Assembly: GCA_022818135.1 (NCBI GenBank)
Contig: JAFMSR010000018.1
Coordinates: 17,970,595 to 18,034,594, forward strand
Direction of reading: 5' to 3'
DNA: 64,000 bases
From: Saxidomus purpurata
Taxonomy: Eukaryota; Mollusca; Bivalvia; Venerida; Veneridae
Below are positions 43,134 through 55,585 of this stretch, in pieces (position 1 is the stretch's first letter; each line of letters opens with the position of its first letter). Both the position numbers and the translations under genes were made by a program. The notes below the pieces were generated by a model, which did not search any database, was not told the DNA's origin, and saw only the letters and a program-made list of their open reading frames with translations.

Positions 43134-46100
43134 TTAATCTACAGGTTTCTTCTCCACAGCAAATGGTGTATCGACTGGAATAGACCCACAATCGGCTATG
43201 ACGATATCTTTCTCTGGCTTATCTCCAGGCTTCGTCTTTGTCTGTTCTATTTTTCGTACAACTTTCTGAAAAACAGAGTAACAAAGCCTTAAAACAAAAT
43301 CTTCCAGCCTTCTCAACAACACCTCTTCTACCACTGGAGTAGATGTACCTGGAGGTGTGTCGAACCTTAAGATATAATGTTTTAAGCTGTTTACATGTAC
43401 ATGGCAGTTTAGAAGAACACTATTCTGCAAACACAAAAAAGATGTGTTTTAAGCCGTGTACATAGATCACTGTACTATTCTGCAAACACAAAAATATATT
43501 CATACATGTACGTTCTCAGTGATGGCACCATGATTCGGAATAAACAAACCTGTATGAAAGCTAAAACATTTCAAGCCCCTTTTAAAGAGCATCTTGGTAA
43601 CACGCTCTTAACTTACCTCAACTTTAATCACCCCTGCAAATTTCTAAAATTGACTTTTAATTTAGAAAGTACCGTTACCAGTAGTTGCTACTAAATAGCT
43701 AACAGGGGAGATCACGATTAAGCTGCCCGGCTGTCCAAGTGTAAGATGAGCTGTTGTGATCACAAAGGCCTAATCGTTAAACTATTATCGTTTATTGTGA
43801 CAAAAAATATTATCATTATCAATATGTAGTAATTTGTAACTGCGAAACAATTCCTTTGCCCGACTTAGGATTTATACTAATTCAGCACCTTCAACTGAGT
43901 AATGCAGACACTACCATATTGCAACAACGTGCTAATGCCTATAGTTAACAATTTATCCAGTGTCTTGGTCAAAGTATTTCAGAAACTTTTAAAGAAACTT
44001 TTACTAAGTTAACATAATAACTTACCATTCCTTCAAGAACTTTTCCAAACACAACATGTCGACCATCGAGCCATTCTGTCTTCTTTGTAGTAATGAAGAA
44101 CTGAGAACCATTTGTATCTTTACCCGCATTGGCCATACTCAACCAACCAGCACCATAGTGCTTCAACTTGAAGTTCTCATCAGCAAACTTTTCACCAAAG
44201 ATACTCCTACCTGAAAAATTTCAATGCACTTGTTGAAATGTCTATTTCTAATATCTGGCACAATCTTAAGTGTACAAGGTGTGTATCTGCACTGTAAATA
44301 AAGCTACTTTCTTAGTTAGGGCTACCAGAAATTTAATGTTAGACTAGGTGTTTGTTTACTATTAAAGCGCACAAATCACTCTCAGTCTAAAAAGAGCCGA
44401 ATGAAAATTAAGGATTCCTCAAATTTTTAACAATATTGCTAGCTATTTCATGAAGAATGAAAACCCTATATTCATGTACTCCTTAAAGTCCACGTAGTAT
44501 GCTTTCAATTATAACCGGACCTGCATGACCAGGGTGCAACAATCTAACAGAAACAGATTTTGAATTTTACACTTTCTTACAATGTCTACAATCACAAAAT
44601 TTGAAACTTTAAGTACTTTCCATTACAAGTAGTAAAGTAAACTTGCGAATAAGATCATAAGAGAAGGTATCAAAGGGGCATAATTTAAAATGACATTAAT
44701 TATCAAATGGAGGTAATTTAAAGTGAAAGCATCAAAGGGAGATAATTTAAAATGACAATATCAAAGGGAGATAACTGAAAAAGGAAAGTATCAACAGAGA
44801 TAGTTTATAGCAAAACTATTAAAGGGAGATAACTTAAAGAAAAAGTATCAAAGGCAGTTAATTTAAAAGCAGTCAAACCTCCAGTCCCATCTCCTCTTGT
44901 AAAATCACCACCTTGTATCATAAAATCTTTAATTACACGATGAAATTTGCTTCCTTTATATGTCAATGTTTTGTCCTGAAATTGGATAAGATTACATTTG
45001 AATAAACTCTGTAATCAATATAGGGTAAACTGTTTGTAATTTTGATATTTGCGACTGTAAACAAGGGGTTTAATGGTCTGAAACATTTCTAACGGTGTTG
45101 GCTTTACCACGAGCAATTAAAACTGTTTGTGACCATTAAAAATCATATACATGTATACTGTCGCAAATGTCAAAATCACTAAATGGTTAACCGTATTCTA
45201 ACGCCCAATGCTCTAAAATGCGATCATTACCGATTGGTCCATTTTTGCTACTGTATATACTTTATTTAAAAGTCGCAAATCTAAATGATGCAACCAATCA
45301 GAAATGACATAACATCAATAGTGAATTAGACTAAGAATTTGACGATTGAAAGTAATTTTACTGTGTGACCAGTGCAGACTATGATTACATCTGTGCAATC
45401 TGACCATGTCCTCCACTGTTCACTTTTCAGTCAGTTAATTTTCAGTGAGCATTCATTTAAACATTTAACGGTATTGTTTTATCAGAAATAAAGATCTACT
45501 ACAATGTACCTCTTCGAAGTGGGGCATTAATTAAACATAAAAATTGCTGCAAGGCATTTCATTAACAAAATGAAAACGTGTAAAGTTAGATAAAAATGAA
45601 AATGAATCTAGATTACTAGATGTGGATGATCCTGGAACGACTGAAGTCCATGAAGGTACAGATCTGCCACATTAGATACTTGAAACTTTGTTCGGAAACA
45701 TATCAAATGGGCAAATTAGATCTACTGTACACATGCAAAGGCAGGGGGTCGGACGTAAACGATGTATCTCGGGCCTTTAAGCGAGAATTTGATGTAGTTC
45801 TGGTCAAAATGGCGGATATTTAATGTTTATTTTGGGAGACGGATAAGAAAATTGGTAAGGAAATGTTTATTTTTAATTTGATCGAAATGTTATCATGCCC
45901 TTTGTATAGCCACATGTAATATATGAAATCGTCACACCCGTTTTGGATCGTGGACCTCAAAATAAAAAAGTTATTGAAGGGATAAATTGGTCGGTAGTGT
46001 TTATGTTTGGATTTTCCGCCGTTTTCTCCTACGTTTGGACGGTTCAGACCGCTTTACTCGTGCTTATTTGAATGCATTTCGTATAAAAATGATGCGATCC

Positions 46101-49100
46101 ATTGTTTTGTAATGTGTGCACGTTTCCAATACGAACTATCGCCGATTTTTAAAACATTAAACCGATTTCGATGTATCTCGGGTCGTTTTAAGACGATTTG
46201 ATGTATCACCGGGTTCCAAAAGCAACTGTAAAAGGTAAACATGTGTAAATTGTGTCAAAAATGAATTTTTGAATCATACAACATTCAACTCTTTAATTTC
46301 AGCTGCCACAATGCCTGTAACTAAGGAATTTCTGTTAAAAAATGCACGAATAGATACAAAGATTAGCTACATATAGATCTATTAATTTTGTTTCATTCAT
46401 CATGACATGTTGACAGCAAATGTTTGTTGATTCAGTTTAATACCATTCGATTTTGTGTTATTTAATTCCATGGCCGATGAAACACTAGTGTGGGCAGCAT
46501 CCGCACTGGTTCGCAATTTACACATGGTACATCATCCATGCTGTCTGTTGGTTTACCGTTTACAGTTGCTTTTGGAACCCGGTGATACATCAAATCGTCT
46601 TAAAACGACCCGAGATACATCGAAATCGGTTTGAAGTTTTAAAAATCGGCGATAGTTCGTATTGGAAACGTGCACACATTACAAAACAATGGATCGCATC
46701 ATGTTTATACGAAATGCATTCAAATAAGCACGAGTAAAGCGGTCTGAACCGTCCATACGTGGGAGAAAACGGCGGAAAATCCAAACATAAACACTACCGA
46801 CCAATTTATCCCTTCAATAACTTTTTTATTTTGAGGTCCACGATCCAATACGGGTGTGACGATTTCATATATTACATGTGGCTGTACAAAGGGCATGATA
46901 ACATTTCAATCAAATTAAAAATAAACATTTCCTTACCAATTTTCTTATCCGTCTCCCAAAATAAACATTAAATATCCGCCATTTTGACCAGAACTACATC
47001 AAATTCTCGCTTAAAGGCCCGAGATACATCGTTTACGTCCGACCCCCTGAAAGGTACAAGTAGTTATACCACTTCTCTCAGTCAGAAGTGGTTTTAAGAG
47101 AAATCAAATTCACACAAATGATAAAAATTAAAATGAAACTCACATCTTCACTTCCCTCTGCCAGCGCCTTAAAATTTTTCACTGTTCTAGGAACAGTTTT
47201 GCCAAAAAGTCCAATGACAACTCTTCCCGCCTTTTCGCCTCCAATTTCAATGTCGAAATATACCTGTAAATAGTAAAGAGTCTTAAATCTCAATTTATAT
47301 AATGCATCGACGAACAACTGAATTAATTCTTCAAACTTTACTTTGAAAGTAGACAATTTCAGTAAACAGCAATGCAAACAAGAGCTGTCACATGACAGCA
47401 CGCTCGACTATAAGAGGGCTTTTCAGTAAAATGAGTTTCTTTGTCTATGAATAGGTATATTGTGTAAGAATTAAAGTGTAATTTGATGAAGAAATATTGA
47501 GAAATGGCAATGTAAGTGCTAAGGTTAAGTTTTTGTGACACAAATCTAAGAACAACAACAGGACCAAAATGGCCCTATATCGCTCACCTAGCTACTAGTG
47601 GCTATTTTACAAGGTTAACAATCGCACTGCAGTAAATGTCTATTTTGACCTGGGGATCCTGATTTGAACAACTTTTCTAGAGATCACTACATAATGCTAC
47701 ATTCAAAGTATCTCAGCCCTGGGCCTTGTGGTTCTAGACAAGATGATTTTCCCTATATATTATAAGTCTATGTGAAATCAAGTGACTCCTGTACAGTGAC
47801 CAGAGGGTCATGATTTGAACACTTGGTAGAGGTCAACTAGGCAATGCTACATGCCAAATATCTAAGTTTGAGGCTTTGTAGTTTCACAGAAGATTTTAAA
47901 GACTCCTATAGAAATCTATGTAAAAAATGACCTCCGCCCTGGGCCAATTTTGACCAAGGGGTCATGATTTAAACATTTTTGGTAGACTACTAGTCTTTTA
48001 AATGTGGTCCTGGGACTTTAAAGGTCCATTAACAGGGAAATACAGTTTGAAGCTGGCTTCTAAAACTTTATAATAGCCGTGGTGTATTTGCGTGTTTGAA
48101 ATACTGCTGCAAAAACAACCAGTGAATGTTTATGTATTTCCTTAGATTAACCTGGGTGGTCTTTTTGTCCTTTCGCTTTATTGCATGTTGTAAGCAGTAA
48201 GAGATTTGCGTTGCACATCATTGGAAGTAAAGTTCTTTCAAGTATAATTCAAAATAGGCATCTTATTCATGTACAACCTATTTACAGCCTCTTTCTGGGA
48301 GACTTCTGGAAAATTACAAAGATATTTGAAACTGGAAAACCTACTTTTGCTTTTGAAAAGGCAAAACATAATTTTGACATTAATTCTTTTGTTCAACTCA
48401 AATTTTCATCACAATATAGTCACATTCGTTGCACTATGTTATATTTTTCCTTCTAAGAAGACGCACGGTACACATCAAGATTTAAAAGAAAATTTGGTCT
48501 TAGTAATGGACCTTTACCGGTAGAATCTAAGTAAAATGTGCAATTCAAAAATCAACATGGATATTTGGCTTTTAGATCTGTCTAAACTGCAACTTTTAGT
48601 AAAACATGCTAATTGACAGGTTGTGAACAAAATCTGTTCTACAATAATATCTCATCAGCTTGTTTGAAAAGCCATCTGCAACATCCTTTTCATTGATGAC
48701 AACTTTTGCTTTAAACTTCAAAAGGTTTATTTTATAAATTATAAGCAACATATGTTTTGATCCTGATTTCTGGTATAAATACTGGAGCAATTTAACCTAG
48801 AGTCCAGCTTAACAAAAATGAATATTATGCACTAGAAAATAAACACTATTCAACTATAGGGATTGCTGAATTTGTGCTATTATTTCCAGATCTGATCCAG
48901 TTTCGTAAAAAAATGCCCGGTTGTATTTGCGGCATTAAACAGGCATACTAAATGTATACATGACTTTAGCGACAAAATTCTACTGTGTAGGTTTAAATGG
49001 ATAAAATGATGATTTAGAAGGTAAGCAAGACTTTGGTTTAGTTTGATTTAGACATGAATACTGTTATGTTTACCTGTAATATGTGTTTTCTGAACATTTT

Positions 49101-52100
49101 CTGCCTCTCTTTTACAAAGAACCATTTGATGCACACAATACATTAGAACAGGGCTTCGATAAATTTGCCAACTGAAACGGTCTGGGCCAAGTCTTCGACG
49201 CAACTGATGTTACAAATCATGTTACCCCACCATCTTCGGCAATACAGCAGAAGTTACTCACTTCTTTTGCTATGTGGTTTAACAGTGATGTCATGCACAA
49301 AATGCACTATCTTACTGTTTCAAAATTCATTTCATGTTGAAATTGATCAGTATTTTATCACATTTGAAGTTTGTTTATGTGCAATTTGAAAGGAAAACTA
49401 GACATCACTGTTTCTACGCATTTTTTTCAAGTAAAAATCCAGCTGAAAATGGTGTGTGTACAAAAGTTTTTAAAGTGTAGAGAAAATAATAGCTTTTAAC
49501 CCAATACACTAAACTCTTCCCGCTACCAGTATGAAAAAATAACTTTCCAAATATTGATTTTCTTATTTGACTGGGAGAGTCAATTTAAGAAAGAACAACT
49601 GCATGCAGGAGTTGCTTCCCCTCCACTGCCGAAATCTCTACCAACATCAACATCGACACAATCAACTATCATTTTATCAGTCCGATTTTTTTATATCTAA
49701 AGCACCAACTTCAAATACTAATGCGGCATAATCATTAATTTAACACATTTAAATGCACAACAACCAAAATTGCTTTTATAAAACTGTCACCAAAAATACA
49801 CTATGTGCAGTAAGATGCGCATAATGTCACTTTAAAAGCCGGTAATCTGCTGGTCGGTCTAATACTGGTCAAAGGTACCAATGCTATGAATCTTAGGAAT
49901 GTTTTTCTCATTAAAAAGAACCCCCATAGATGGTTTTAATCAACAGTATATGTTTCAATGAGTGATCTGATGTGCTAGGCAAAACGGAAGTGAAAAGGGT
50001 ATTCTTGGAATGCCTAGTCAGAAAATATCCGTTTACATAACATACAATCATGTCCATAATCTTTAAATTAAGGATGATCTTGCAATAAGTAAATATATGT
50101 AGATTAATTTTGGTTAATTCATGCAGAATGCTACCTTTCAGGGTAAATGTACATGAAAACCAGTTTGTTGCAACTGTTAATTTTCATTAAAGAGCAAAAC
50201 TGATGATGTTGCTCAATGTTATTCTTGTGAGTTTTGTTCATGGAAAATACCATTATGATAAATCAGATAGCGATCATTTTGTTTCGATTTTTTTCATTGA
50301 TACTACGCCCTAGTGTTTATATGGACACTATCTGTATTCGGTTTCTTTGACTTGTTTATATGAACTATGTTCAGAAAACACATATTTAACAGGAAAACAT
50401 AATTTATTTGCAGAGGCAGACACGTTTGTGGGTCCAACTTTCATGGTACACCCCTTCAACCTTTGTTTAAACTGCTTCCAAACACCGTCATGAAATCGTG
50501 GTGGCAAGTAGGAAATTAAAGGAAAATGACAAGCCCTCACATTTCGGTAATTTTGGGCCATATATGCACCTATAACACAAAATTATTTGAAAGCATTAAA
50601 AATGATGGTTTTTAACAATAGTGTTTGAGAAATTATATTAATTTGTGACATGTGCCATTGTTGCTGGAAGTAACTGTTTCCTACTTAAAATAGATGCAAC
50701 TTGCTTTGCTATTTTGGCAGAAATCTAGCCCAACAAATTGTGCGCCAGGGCTTTTTGTTATATACGACGGCCGCCCTTCGCGCACAACCCACTTACAATT
50801 CCAAACCGTGCGGAACGTATTCTTTCTTTGTGTAATATGCCGGTGATCAGAATCTCGTCGCCAACTTTGACGGCTTTAAATATTTATTTAAACTCAATAT
50901 ATCTTGAAAAAAATTACATACCTGTAAAGCTTATTCCAAATAGAATCAATATAAGTGAAAATTGATCAGAAACTTGTAAGTTTTTTATGCATAACACTTA
51001 AAAACTCTACACATGTCAACGTGTTTTTGTTTACACCGCTAAAACTCTACCTCATGATAGTTTATCGGTAGATTATATTTTTAAACCTCACCCGCTTGAA
51101 ATATGTACTGCGGAAAATCCTTTGTTTACGCAGCATATGCGACTCGTTAATAATGTCATTTTGATAGGTATATAATGTTTATTTCCTCCCATGGAAGAGT
51201 ACACATTTATGCATATTTATTAAATAGTACATTATCTCTGTAAGGTAGTGAAAAGTATGTACAACAAAGTAAATGGGGCTTTTTCATTTAGTATCTTGCT
51301 ACAGGCTGTCAGTATACCGTGTTAAAAAGAAAAACTCTATTCCTAGTTAAAAGTATTACCTATGTCACGAACCTATATAATATAGATCCGTGCCGTTTGT
51401 AGTGTATTTCTGAACATAATAACATAAATGAGAATTTAGAACAAATATGGGTATTTCCGGACGTAATTACACTTTTTATATATATAGAACCTATTGAAAG
51501 CACGTGGCTTTCTCGTATTTGGCAAGAGTATTTTGCGCGGGAACTCTAAAGATGACGATAATCAAATGTTCCGAGAGAACAATGTCATACGTATATGCCT
51601 TATTAATTACTTCATTGCCAGCCGAGTGTTCGTTGCTGCATAACTTTTCATTTACCAGAGCCCCCTACGCAGGTCAGCTACCGTACATACATACCCTGTC
51701 CAGCCCCCTTTTTTCCCTTCGACGGATATATTGCGTAGATCGTTTCAATAAAGTGAAGATAATCGAAGGTCATGACAGATAATTAACGAGGCAATCTGAT
51801 CTGATGATGCCCCAACCTTTGTTAAACATGCTGAAAATCAAACGATAACCAGATTATTTGATAGTGAAATTTAATGTGTTTGACTTACGACAGAAGCTGT
51901 CTGTCATATTCGATCAGTATATAACATTTGAAAAATATCAAAGCTTCGGCATGTATATTCTCGTATTTAAAACTTTATTATAAATTGAGATTCTTGATGC
52001 ATGTAATAATATCATCCTGTTTTAGTAATTTAGCACTCGTAAGTAAAGTGGACTTGAGAGATCTGCAACATGTATGTGTTTTGTTTTATTGACGCTTATT

Positions 52101-53901
52101 TTCTCTCGAGTACTTTACCAGAATTATACTGTGTCAAATCATGTTTTCCAACTACGGTTTAATAAAAACAAAATGTTCGTGGGTTGAATGCCAGTAAAGT
52201 GAAGTTTTTATAACAATTTGACAATCTTCAAAATTTTGTGTCTAAAATGCTTTTGAAAGCGCACTTGATTCTTGTTACTAACCATACAAAGCTGTGTTCA
52301 CTGTGAATTTACATATACGGCTGTGAAATGCAGAAGTTTTGCACACAAACCATGATGTGATCTGCATGATTGTCCTTAAGATGGAACCACGTCAATGGTA
52401 AGCATTTGTGGAATTAATTCACGTAAAATAAGTACATGGATGTTTGGCCATTCAGGTAAGAAAAAAACACGATTGATCAATATTTCAGAAACGTCGACTA
52501 ATACCAGACAGGTTTATGAAAGTTTTATCTTAAATCCAGTAAGTATTTGAATTTGCCTGGTATCTGTTAGAATATGTGTCTTCATGATTTCAGAAAGCCT
52601 CTTTTGATTTTACTTATGGCGAAGTTGCTTTGAAAATAGCTGATCTCATAATATACAACCTCAATATTTTAAGGAAATACCCAAACTACGATCTGATGAT
52701 AGAACGATTTTCAAAATTTCTGCCTAACACATGTCATGATCAAATAATGATACGTAAATATAAGGCCATAGAATGTAAGATTTTTTCTCAGGTATTCCGA
52801 ATTTCGGTGTAAACGATACCCTACTAATGCAAATAACATGCCCTAGCTATTATATATAACTCATTCTAACATGATCTCACTGGAAAATATAGTAAAATTG
52901 TGTTGTTGCACTGTTTTAGCACTTATTTAAAATTGCTGTTATATCATTTTCAAGTGACCTTTTAGTTCACTTTTAAATTTATGCTTTTCCGCGTACAGTC
53001 TGAACTTTGTAAAAATAGAATTTGAATTCAAGGAAATGTATTCATTGTTGAACACGTTTATTTATCAAAATGTAATCGACAATTGCACCGTCTTGGTTTA
53101 ACAAGTATTTTAGTTAATATTTGTCATTCAATTAAATTTTAAGGACTATTGCATATGGCTTTTATAACAAGCAAATGAGACATGCCAGTGTAGAACAGAT
53201 TTTGTTCACATGTTGCAGTGAAAAAAATGAAATTTAAATCAGTTCGATTTCCACCACAGTTTTGAATCTAACTGGTTGAGACGTAAAGACAGACATCTGT
53301 AATATCAGTTTGTAAAATCGGTCGGTCATGCAGTCGAAATATTGAGGCTAGCAGAAATCATAAGTTGACAGCCGTCACATGACCTCCCCCCCCGCCCCAA
53401 GTGACCTTGTTGACAACATAGGTCAAGGTTTCCGAGTATGCTGTAATAAAAAGTCGATATTTAAGTTAATTTTACACTTTGACTCAGGATTTCTGCCGGT
53501 CAGCTTCAAAATAATCGACCGATAGATTTAAATCAAGACTTCCTTCATACATTCTAGTTATAGAGGCCTGTAACAAGAAATTTAAAAAGCCATCAACAAT
53601 TCCTTGCCACCGGCTTTTCTTTGCTATCCAGATAGATTCTACACCCCGTCTAGAAATGATTGTTCCCTGCATCTATGTCTATGCACAATCTAAGTTGTTC
53701 AGTTATTTTTACAACTTACTGATATCCAGGCTTTGTAAGTGCTAGAAAATCGGATTAAATCATTTGGACACGTGTTACGGATGTGGGTGGGGTATGTGCA
53801 TTACCTACCTTATCTGTTACTTTTGGTCCTTTCGGCTTTTCGTCAGCCGCAAATATAAGGACTGGCAACGCAATAAACATAAAAAGAATTGCCGACGTCA
53901 T
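43134..53901 (-). CDS. PPIB: Peptidyl-prolyl cis-trans isomerase B (cyclophilin B)
   Basis: Five coding exons on the minus strand: 53901-53809, 47263-47144, 44975-44879, 44210-44026 and 43265-43134. All junctions are GT-AG and phases agree, giving 208 residues (human PPIB 216, also five exons). Residues 1-18 form a hydrophobic signal peptide ([18 protein letters not shown]), followed by the basic linker [13 protein letters not shown] and the cyclophilin fold. Active-site residues of cyclophilins are all present: R84, F89, M90, Q92 ([13 protein letters not shown]), A130 and Q140/F142 (MANAG…SQFF), W150, L151 and H155 ([12 protein letters not shown]). It catalyses proline isomerisation during folding of secretory proteins in the ER. 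The C-terminal tail ([19 protein letters not shown]) is the PPIB-type extension, though it lacks the vertebrate AIAKE ending. Intron 1 is 6.5 kb and intron 2 carries a foldback transposon. The donor of exon 3 (gtttga) is weaker than the rest. Confidence 0.96.
44640..44870. repeat. Short imperfect tandem repeat in PPIB intron 3
   Basis: Variants of 'atcaaagggagataatttaaaatgac' recur six to seven times about 30 bp apart (ggggcataatttaaaatgac, gaggtaatttaaagtg, gggagataatttaaaatg, gggagataactgaaaaag, agagatagtttatag, gggagataacttaaag). It ends directly at the exon 3 donor region. Confidence 0.75.
45742..47049. mobile_element. 1.3-kb foldback element in PPIB intron 2
   Basis: Two inverted arms of about 500 bp (45742-46250 and about 46515-47049) flank a centre of about 260 bp. 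The outer ends are cagggggtcggacgtaaacg and its reverse complement, followed on both sides by a 5-bp direct repeat aaagg (45737-45741 and 47050-47054). CAGGG termini with a 5-bp duplication are compatible with the hAT5 branch of hAT; this is inference. Within each arm the end motif (gatgtatctcggg…aatttgatgta) is repeated near the inner side. The mirrored 62-64 codon frames are not genes. Arms are about 97-99% alike, so the element is young or kept alike by gene conversion. Confidence 0.88.
47378..47530. repeat. Dispersed repeat fragment in PPIB intron 1
   Basis: Begins acaagagctgtcacatgacagc, a 9-bp hairpin followed by acgctcgactataagaggg. This start looks like the head of a dispersed element, but only one copy is in the window, so the call is weak. 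Confidence 0.35.
47561..48017. mobile_element. Truncated tandem-monomer (pearl-type) element
   Basis: Head ggaccaaaatggccctatatcgctc is followed by three degenerate monomers (gatttgaacaa…, atgctaca(t)…ccaaatatctaag…, ggccttgtggtt…). It stops near 48005, just before the TTAA-site MITE, and no tail is present. It is more diverged than the 35-40 kb copies. Confidence 0.7.
48022..48513. mobile_element. TTAA-site MITE, copy 2, inverted
   Basis: Reverse-oriented relative of the element at 34720-35256. Ends aggtccatta / taatggacct; the left flank is TTAA (48018-48021), the right flank TTAC (48514-48517), a one-base change from TTAA. Internal blocks such as gggaaatacagtttgaa and gcctctttctgggagac match copy 1 on the opposite strand. 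Confidence 0.85.
48520..53480. other. Bulk of PPIB intron 1, no gene recognised
   Basis: AT-rich intronic DNA. A minus-strand frame at 50561-50328 (…[18 protein letters not shown]…) and a plus-strand frame at 51504-51782 look more protein-like than most but match no family known to me. No SINE or tandem repeat stood out. Confidence 0.4.
53484..53672 (-). other. Unassigned open frame with good splice acceptor
   Basis: On the minus strand a consensus acceptor (tttaaatttcttgttacag) precedes an open stretch [20 protein letters not shown]… ending in TGA at 53484. It lies about 140 bp inside PPIB intron 1, so it could in principle be an alternative last exon or a relic; nothing about the product is recognised. 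Confidence 0.2.
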
Positions 53902-54220
53902 TGCAAAATACAATCGTCTTCTCCTGCTTCCAAAAATCCAAGAAATTATACGCTTCAGTTTCCCGGCGAACTGTCAACAATGGACCCAGCGAAGAGTTGT
54001 CTTAATTTGATTGGCTAAAAGGTTTAATGTAGATGTGTTTGATTTTTGTAAAATCTAAAATGAGAAAATAGGTCTACAGCTAAATAAATTTTTTAAAATT
54101 CATAGATCTATTACAAATACTTTTGATAACATTGCAATCTGACTCTATCAAGTTAAGTCGAATTATGTTAGGCCTATTCATCAATCACAAGTATTTCCCC
54201 CGGGAAATGACCATTGTCCG
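53902..54220 (-). promoter_or_regulatory. PPIB 5' region with CCAAT box
   Basis: On the minus strand an inverted-in-plus attggct (54010-54016) reads agccaat, about 110 bp upstream of the PPIB start codon, a usual position for a CCAAT box in a TATA-less housekeeping promoter. I looked for the ER-stress element (CCAAT-N9-CCACG) and did not find it here. Confidence 0.4.
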
Positions 54221-54221
54221 A

Positions 54222-55000
54222 TTGAACAAAGTTTTACTTTCGGTGTAAAAAGTACAACCTCTGTCTTGTTGGGATTAAAATCTACTAACTATTGTTAGAC
54301 CAAGAGTGAATAAGTGCATTAAGTATTCCTTTTAGGTATGACTACACTAAATCTTTTTCCACAGACTTACTGGTTAACATTTAAGCACGGTCCGCATACC
54401 AAAACAGTCGTTGAGTAATGACACCCCAATAAATATGTAGAACCACCTTAGTCACACCCGAAAATGCCCTTTTTTATATACATAATGTGTTACTTTATAG
54501 CCGAAAATTGCGCCAGTAGCACATCACCCTCTCTTCTGTAGGATTTTTCTTTACTTCAATATTTTCAGATAGCCATAGGACACGTAAAATTAATCACAAA
54601 ATTCATAAACTATTTTTTTGTTATGCTCAACCATTGTACTTTCGATTTTAATTTTAGAAAACTTTAGTGTTACCAATCATTATGGACCAATCAGACACCA
54701 CATATATCTAATAGGTCCACAAGTTCCCTACAGAAAGTCCCACCGATTTAGTGAAGTCATACCTCAAGATCATTTATGTTAGATGCTGTACTTGACATGG
54801 AGGTATCATCTGCAAATAGACGCTTTACGCTAGGAAGCTGATCAACAATATCATTTACGTAAATTAGAAAATTATTCTTTAAATTCAATTCCGAAAATCA
54901 ACACTGTCCTTGAAATTACTCAAAGGACGCCTTGCGATGAAATAACTAAACCCAGAACACGATTGTAGGATTTTGAAGAAACTGTGGTCAAATGCTTACC
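54222..55000 (-). pseudogene. Decayed LINE reverse transcriptase fragment
   Basis: On the minus strand the translation includes NFLIYVNDIVDQLPSVKRLF then ADDTSMSS (about 54785-54885), the catalytic F/YADD block of non-LTR reverse transcriptases, and, downstream, LVDFNPNKTEVVLFTPKV (about 54240-54300), the next conserved block. An upstream SSQGV… stretch is the remnant of the GVPQGS block. Stops and frameshifts break the frame, and a MITE (54334-54764) splits the two blocks. The order of blocks fits jockey/CR1-like LINEs. Not functional. Confidence 0.85.
54334..54764. mobile_element. MITE inserted in the LINE relic
   Basis: A 431-bp insert with inverted ends aggtatgactacactaaatc and aggtatgacttcactaaatc (19 of 20 bases). 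It lies exactly between NDLE and the following WSN…LVDFNP block of the reverse transcriptase, so its boundaries are confirmed by the interrupted protein. No target duplication is evident; superfamily not assigned. Confidence 0.82.
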
Positions 55001-55585
55001 TCATCAAGTTTATGTGCAGAACCAATGATTTGGCCACGCCGACTTAATGTCGAGGTCATTACTTAATGTCAGAGATTTGAATCTGTTCGTTCACAAAACC
55101 TACATATCCCTACTTTACAGAGGCCATTTCTTTGACCACTTGAACAGATCAGTAACTTTGTTTGCCGCTGTGCACCTCCGAGCGAAAACTACACTCAGTA
55201 ACATTGATTCCTTCAACGTTTCTATTTGCGGCTGGGGATAAAGATGTCTTTTAAACTGCCTTGTTAATTAAGGAAAATGAATATAGGAAAACGTCTGCGA
55301 CCATAAATGGCCACTACCAAAAAGAAACAAAACCGCGAGTTTGAAAATACCGGATGACAAAACAATAGTCGAACATCGAACGACAAAATAAACACAAATT
55401 GTCAAGTGTATTTTTAACAAAGTTATTTTCATAATACAGCTATCAAATTTTGTATATCGCTATTACTCCAATCCAGTCAAGTATCCAAGCGCATTGAATC
55501 ATACGAAAATCTGGGTATGAGTGGCAGACATATGTGTTCTTACTAAACGCTGTGTTTACAAAATGTATATTGTACAATATTGCAG

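Noticed and set aside
46007..46784. Near-identical 62-64 codon frames on opposite strands
   Set aside because: They are the two mirrored arms of the foldback element.
53764..54018. Plus-strand frames of 75-84 codons
   Set aside because: They lie opposite PPIB exon 1 on the other strand and have no features of their own.
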